A stretch of 32,806 bases of DNA from the NCBI GenBank assembly GCA_029782095.1, contig JAKOVL010000143.1, positions 1-32,806 on the forward strand, read 5' to 3'. A model generated the notes under the pieces. It was not told the DNA's origin and did no database searches. It worked only from the letters and a program-made list of their open reading frames with translations. The stretch comes from Bacillota bacterium (GTDB lineage: Bacteria > Bacillota > Dethiobacteria > DTU022). The position numbers and the translations under genes were made by a program. This document shows, in pieces, positions 30,737-32,806 of the stretch (positions are counted from its first letter, which is position 1; every line of letters begins with the position of its first letter).

Positions 30737-31564
30737 ATGTTCAAAAAACCCTCTACTTACCGCAGCATTTCAGTGGTAATGCTACTCGCTTTATTTGTGC
30801 TCACCTTTAGTGCAGCCGGGGTTGCGGAGGCCTATGTGGCCCGCTCGGGCGGCGGCTCGGCCGTTGCTTACGGAGTGGCGCGCTCTCAGGCGTACGGATC
30901 TACCCCGACCCAGCCTACCCCGACCCAACCTACCCCGACCCAGCCTACCCCGACCCAGCCTACCCCGTCTCAGCCCGCCTATTATAGTTCGGGGGCGTAC
31001 GGAATCGCCCGCTCCGGCGGCACCTCCGGCTCAATCTCCCGGCCTACCCCGTCCCAGCCTACCCCGTCCCAACCTACCCCGTCCCAGCCTACCCCGTCCC
31101 AACCTACCCCGTCCCAGCCTACCCCGACCCAGCCTACCCCGACCCAGCCTACCCCTCCCCCGGGCAACATTTCCGGTTTAAACTCCCAGGAGCGACTTCT
31201 TTTTAACCTGGTAAACAGCGAACGCGCCAGCCGCGGTCTGAAGCCGCTGCAGCTGGATTCACGCCTGACCTACCTGGCCCGCCTGAAAAGCCAGGATATG
31301 ATCAACCATAATTACTTTGCGCACCGGTCTCCCACCTACGGCAGCGCCGGCGACATGATTCGCGGCGCCGGTATACCCTTTACCCTGGCCGCGGAAAACA
31401 TCGGCGTAGGCGGCAATATCAACGCCATTTTCTCCGCCTTTATGAACAGTTCGGGCCACCGCAATAAAATCCTGGGCTCTCGCTATACCCACACCGGCAT
31501 CGGGATCATCTACCAGCCCGGGCGTGGCTACCTGGTCACCCAGCTGTTTATCCAGCCCCGCTAG
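30737..31564 (+). CDS. Secreted CAP/SCP-domain protein (YkwD-like) with TPTQP repeats
   Basis: The 275-residue protein has a signal peptide ([24 protein letters not shown], cleavage near VAEA-YV). A low-complexity region of about 110 residues follows, built of (TPTQP)5, an AYGIARSGG spacer and seven ([10 protein letters not shown]) units. The C-terminal CAP domain runs from about 150 to the end: [49 protein letters not shown] and [18 protein letters not shown]. The conserved His-Glu-His set of CAP proteins is present (AHRSP, AENIG, SGHRN). Many Firmicute YkwD-type CAP proteins act on or near the cell wall or spore surface, with no settled activity. The ATG follows GGGAGGATCACC. The repeats could form an extended wall-spanning linker. 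Confidence 0.9.
   Translation: MFKKPSTYRSISVVMLLALFVLTFSAAGVAEAYVARSGGGSAVAYGVARSQAYGSTPTQPTPTQPTPTQPTPTQPTPSQPAYYSSGAYGIARSGGTSGSISRPTPSQPTPSQPTPSQPTPSQPTPSQPTPTQPTPTQPTPPPGNISGLNSQERLLFNLVNSERASRGLKPLQLDSRLTYLARLKSQDMINHNYFAHRSPTYGSAGDMIRGAGIPFTLAAENIGVGGNINAIFSAFMNSSGHRNKILGSRYTHTGIGIIYQPGRGYLVTQLFIQPR
30901..30975 (+). repeat. 15-bp tandem repeat, 5 units (TPTQP), inside the CAP gene
   Basis: Units of TACCCCGACCCAGCC repeat five times, the third codon of Gln alternating CAG/CAA and the last unit changed to GTCTCAG. Coding is in frame, five residues per unit. Confidence 0.95.
31044..31148 (+). repeat. 15-bp tandem repeat, 7 units ([10 protein letters not shown]), inside the CAP gene
   Basis: Seven units follow the same pattern. 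The first five read TACCCCGTCCCARCC with CAG and CAA alternating, so a 30-bp double unit is visible, and the last two read TACCCCGACCCAGCC. The array and the one at 30901-30975 could exchange units by slippage or recombination. Confidence 0.95.
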
Positions 31565-31644
31565 AAACTACACCGGGCATCAGCCGGAGTTGTTTTCACC
31601 TTTTTCTCCCCCGGGTCATAAGCTGATCCGGGGTGTATTTGTGT

Positions 31645-32622
31645 ATGCGCATCTTAATGTTAACCCGCTTCAGCTATAGCGGCAGCACGGGGCATGTTCT
31701 CAGCCTGGCGGGCAAACTGAACAGCCAGGGCTGCCGCGCCGCCGTGGTCATGACCGATTGCCCGCCCCATTTACGGCAAGTGTACCATGACTACTGCCGC
31801 CATAAAGTGGCCCTGTTCACCGAAAGCAAAGAGTCGGAAATACTTAAGTTGATCCGCCACTATCGCTTCAATGTGGTTCACGTCCACTCTCCTGCCCTCA
31901 TCTCCCTGGCCCGGACAGCAGAACAGGTCCTGCGCCTGCCCTGGGGTGTCACTGTTCACAACGGACTGCTGCCGGCGCGGCAGGAAAACCTGGCCCAGGC
32001 CGCCTTTATTATCACCGGAAGCCTGACAACCTACCATAAACTGACCCGGGCGGGCTTTCCCGCTGCCTTTATTCCGGAAGGCATCGACCTGGACGAATTC
32101 CGACCGGCGCAAAAATCGGAGCTTAAGCTTGCCTGCATTGCCGAATCCGGGGGCTACAGCGAAGAAGGCTGCCTGGCCCTGCTCAAAGCGGCAGCCCTGG
32201 CCGACCTGCCCGTGGATCTTATTTGCGCTGAACAATTTCCCCAGGTCCGGGGACGCTTCTACGGCTGGCTCCCTTCCGCCGCCCCGGTCCTCCAAGAATC
32301 GGGGATTATAGTGGGGCGCGGCCGCAGCCTTCTGGAAGGGATGGCCTGCGGCAACGCCTCCCTGGTACTCGGGCCATACTACGGCGGGATACTCGAAGCG
32401 TGCGCTCTGGGCACCGCCGCCTATCCCGATCTCTCCGGCCATACCGGCAAAGAGCCCTGCTATAGGGATATTTTCTTTGACTTGTCCCGCCTGATCAAAG
32501 ATCGCGCTTACCTGGGCGAACTACAACGCCGCAGCCGCAAATATGTTCTCGAAAACCATGATCTGCGCCTGTCGGCAGAGTTGACGGGGAAAATCTACCG
32601 GAGAATTTCCCCCTCTCCCTAA
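31645..32622 (+). CDS. GT4-like (GT-B fold) glycosyltransferase
   Basis: The 325-residue product starts MRILMLTRFSYSGSTGHVLSLAGKLNSQG, the usual opening of GT-B glycosyltransferases with the Gly-rich acceptor-side loop, and has FNVVHVHSPALISLA, VTVHNGLL and FIPEGIDLDEFRP (the NGID-like interdomain motif). Near the C-terminus is GIIVGRGRSLLEGMACGNASLVLG, which holds the donor-binding Glu. I chose the ATG at 31645 (GGGGTG 10 bases upstream); the GTG at 31633 would add four residues. The last residues ISPSP and the stop TAA are encoded by the REP repeat at 32609-32647, so the native C-terminus may have been altered. Likely role: transfer of a sugar to an envelope glycan or lipid; the substrate is unknown. 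At 325 residues it is slightly short for the family. Confidence 0.85.
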   Translation: MRILMLTRFSYSGSTGHVLSLAGKLNSQGCRAAVVMTDCPPHLRQVYHDYCRHKVALFTESKESEILKLIRHYRFNVVHVHSPALISLARTAEQVLRLPWGVTVHNGLLPARQENLAQAAFIITGSLTTYHKLTRAGFPAAFIPEGIDLDEFRPAQKSELKLACIAESGGYSEEGCLALLKAAALADLPVDLICAEQFPQVRGRFYGWLPSAAPVLQESGIIVGRGRSLLEGMACGNASLVLGPYYGGILEACALGTAAYPDLSGHTGKEPCYRDIFFDLSRLIKDRAYLGELQRRSRKYVLENHDLRLSAELTGKIYRRISPSP

Positions 32623-32647
32623 CCCTCTCCCACCGGGGGAGAGGGAA
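32609..32647 (-). repeat. REP-like copy overlapping the glycosyltransferase stop
   Basis: CCCCCTCTCCCTAACCCTCT followed by CCCACCGGGGGAGAGGGAA is a full reversed REP copy. Its TAA (32620-32622) is used as the stop codon of the upstream glycosyltransferase gene. Confidence 0.85.
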
Positions 32648-32680
32648 CGGCCTGATTCCGGCGCTTAAACCCATGCGGTT

Positions 32681-32806
32681 TTACTCGTAAACCTTTTCTT
32701 CAACGCGGTCGGCTTCAGCAGCGTCGAATTCGATGTCGCGAGCCGTCGAACGCTGCTGCGCCAGCTCCTTGTAATATTCATGCTGGATGATCAGATCCAT
32801 GATCTC
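32681..32806 (-). CDS. C-terminus of an unidentified acidic protein (runs off window)
   Basis: The minus-strand frame is open from the window edge to a TAA at 32681-32683 and gives 41 residues. These are [18 protein letters not shown], then [20 protein letters not shown] and VYE. The composition is helical and acidic. I do not recognise the family. It converges with the glycosyltransferase gene, and the REP copy at 32609-32647 lies between the two stops. Confidence 0.6.
   Translation of the reverse strand, partial: EIMDLIIQHEYYKELAQQRSTARDIEFDAAEADRVEEKVYE

Noticed and set aside
30901-31148. Regular short repeats that could be taken for a CRISPR array
   Set aside because: They are 15-bp tandem units without spacers, in frame within a gene that has a signal peptide and a CAP domain.
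31608-31636. Terminator after the CAP-domain gene
   Set aside because: The CCCCGG / CCGGGG hairpin overlaps the ribosome site of the glycosyltransferase and is followed by only a broken T run.

Overview
The window looks like chromosome from a GC-rich, endospore-forming Firmicute (a clostridial or Peptococcaceae-like lineage; the species cannot be told from this sequence). The reasons are two complete GerA-type spore germinant-receptor operons, the Firmicute gene order alr-ndoAI-ndoA, AGGAGG-type ribosome binding sites with frequent GTG/TTG starts, near-consensus sigma-A promoters and a yybP-ykoY manganese riboswitch. No tRNA, rRNA, CRISPR array, prophage or transposase gene was seen.

Layout. 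1-152: start of a small membrane protein (minus strand), followed by about 0.9 kb of repeat-rich DNA. 1070-3852: gatC-gatA-gatB (minus), with gatB missing its C-terminal third. 4273-5985: a C45-type Ntn-hydrolase fused to TPR-like repeats (plus). 6244-8693: a PHP phosphoesterase and a DUF2339 multi-membrane protein, the latter split by a frameshift (minus, one promoter). 9000-11110: geranylgeranyl-reductase-like flavoprotein and MenA/UbiA prenyltransferase, overlapping (plus). 11180-14314: P2A-type cation ATPase with its own promoter, Mn2+ riboswitch and terminator (minus). 14355-23024: two tandem germinant-receptor operons, each ordered A-B-C plus a 74-75 residue two-helix protein (minus). 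23562-27728: class-I amidotransferase, ndoA toxin, ndoAI antitoxin, alanine racemase and homoserine dehydrogenase (minus). 27859-28542: Cys-rich, possibly spore-related protein (minus). 29046-32622: a beta-propeller/coiled-coil protein, a secreted CAP-domain protein with TPTQP repeats and a glycosyltransferase (plus). 32681-32806: C-terminus of an unidentified acidic protein (minus).

How the parts relate. The germination operons, the alr/ndoAI/ndoA group, the Cys-rich protein and the YkwD-like CAP protein fit a sporulating cell. The FAD reductase/MenA pair suggests a quinone or polyprenyl lipid whose tail is saturated. The riboswitch makes Mn2+ the best guess for the physiological cargo or inducer of the ATPase.

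Intergenic DNA is dominated by a REP/BIME-like repeat (hairpin CCCTCYCCC...GGGRGAGGG plus a G-run tail, often in inverted pairs). It sits against gene 3' ends and in one case supplies a stop codon. The most interesting points are the tandem ABC-D receptor operons with a matching block upstream of each A gene, the Mn2+ riboswitch-ATPase unit, the truncated GatB, the reductase-MenA pair and the quadruplex-prone repeats.
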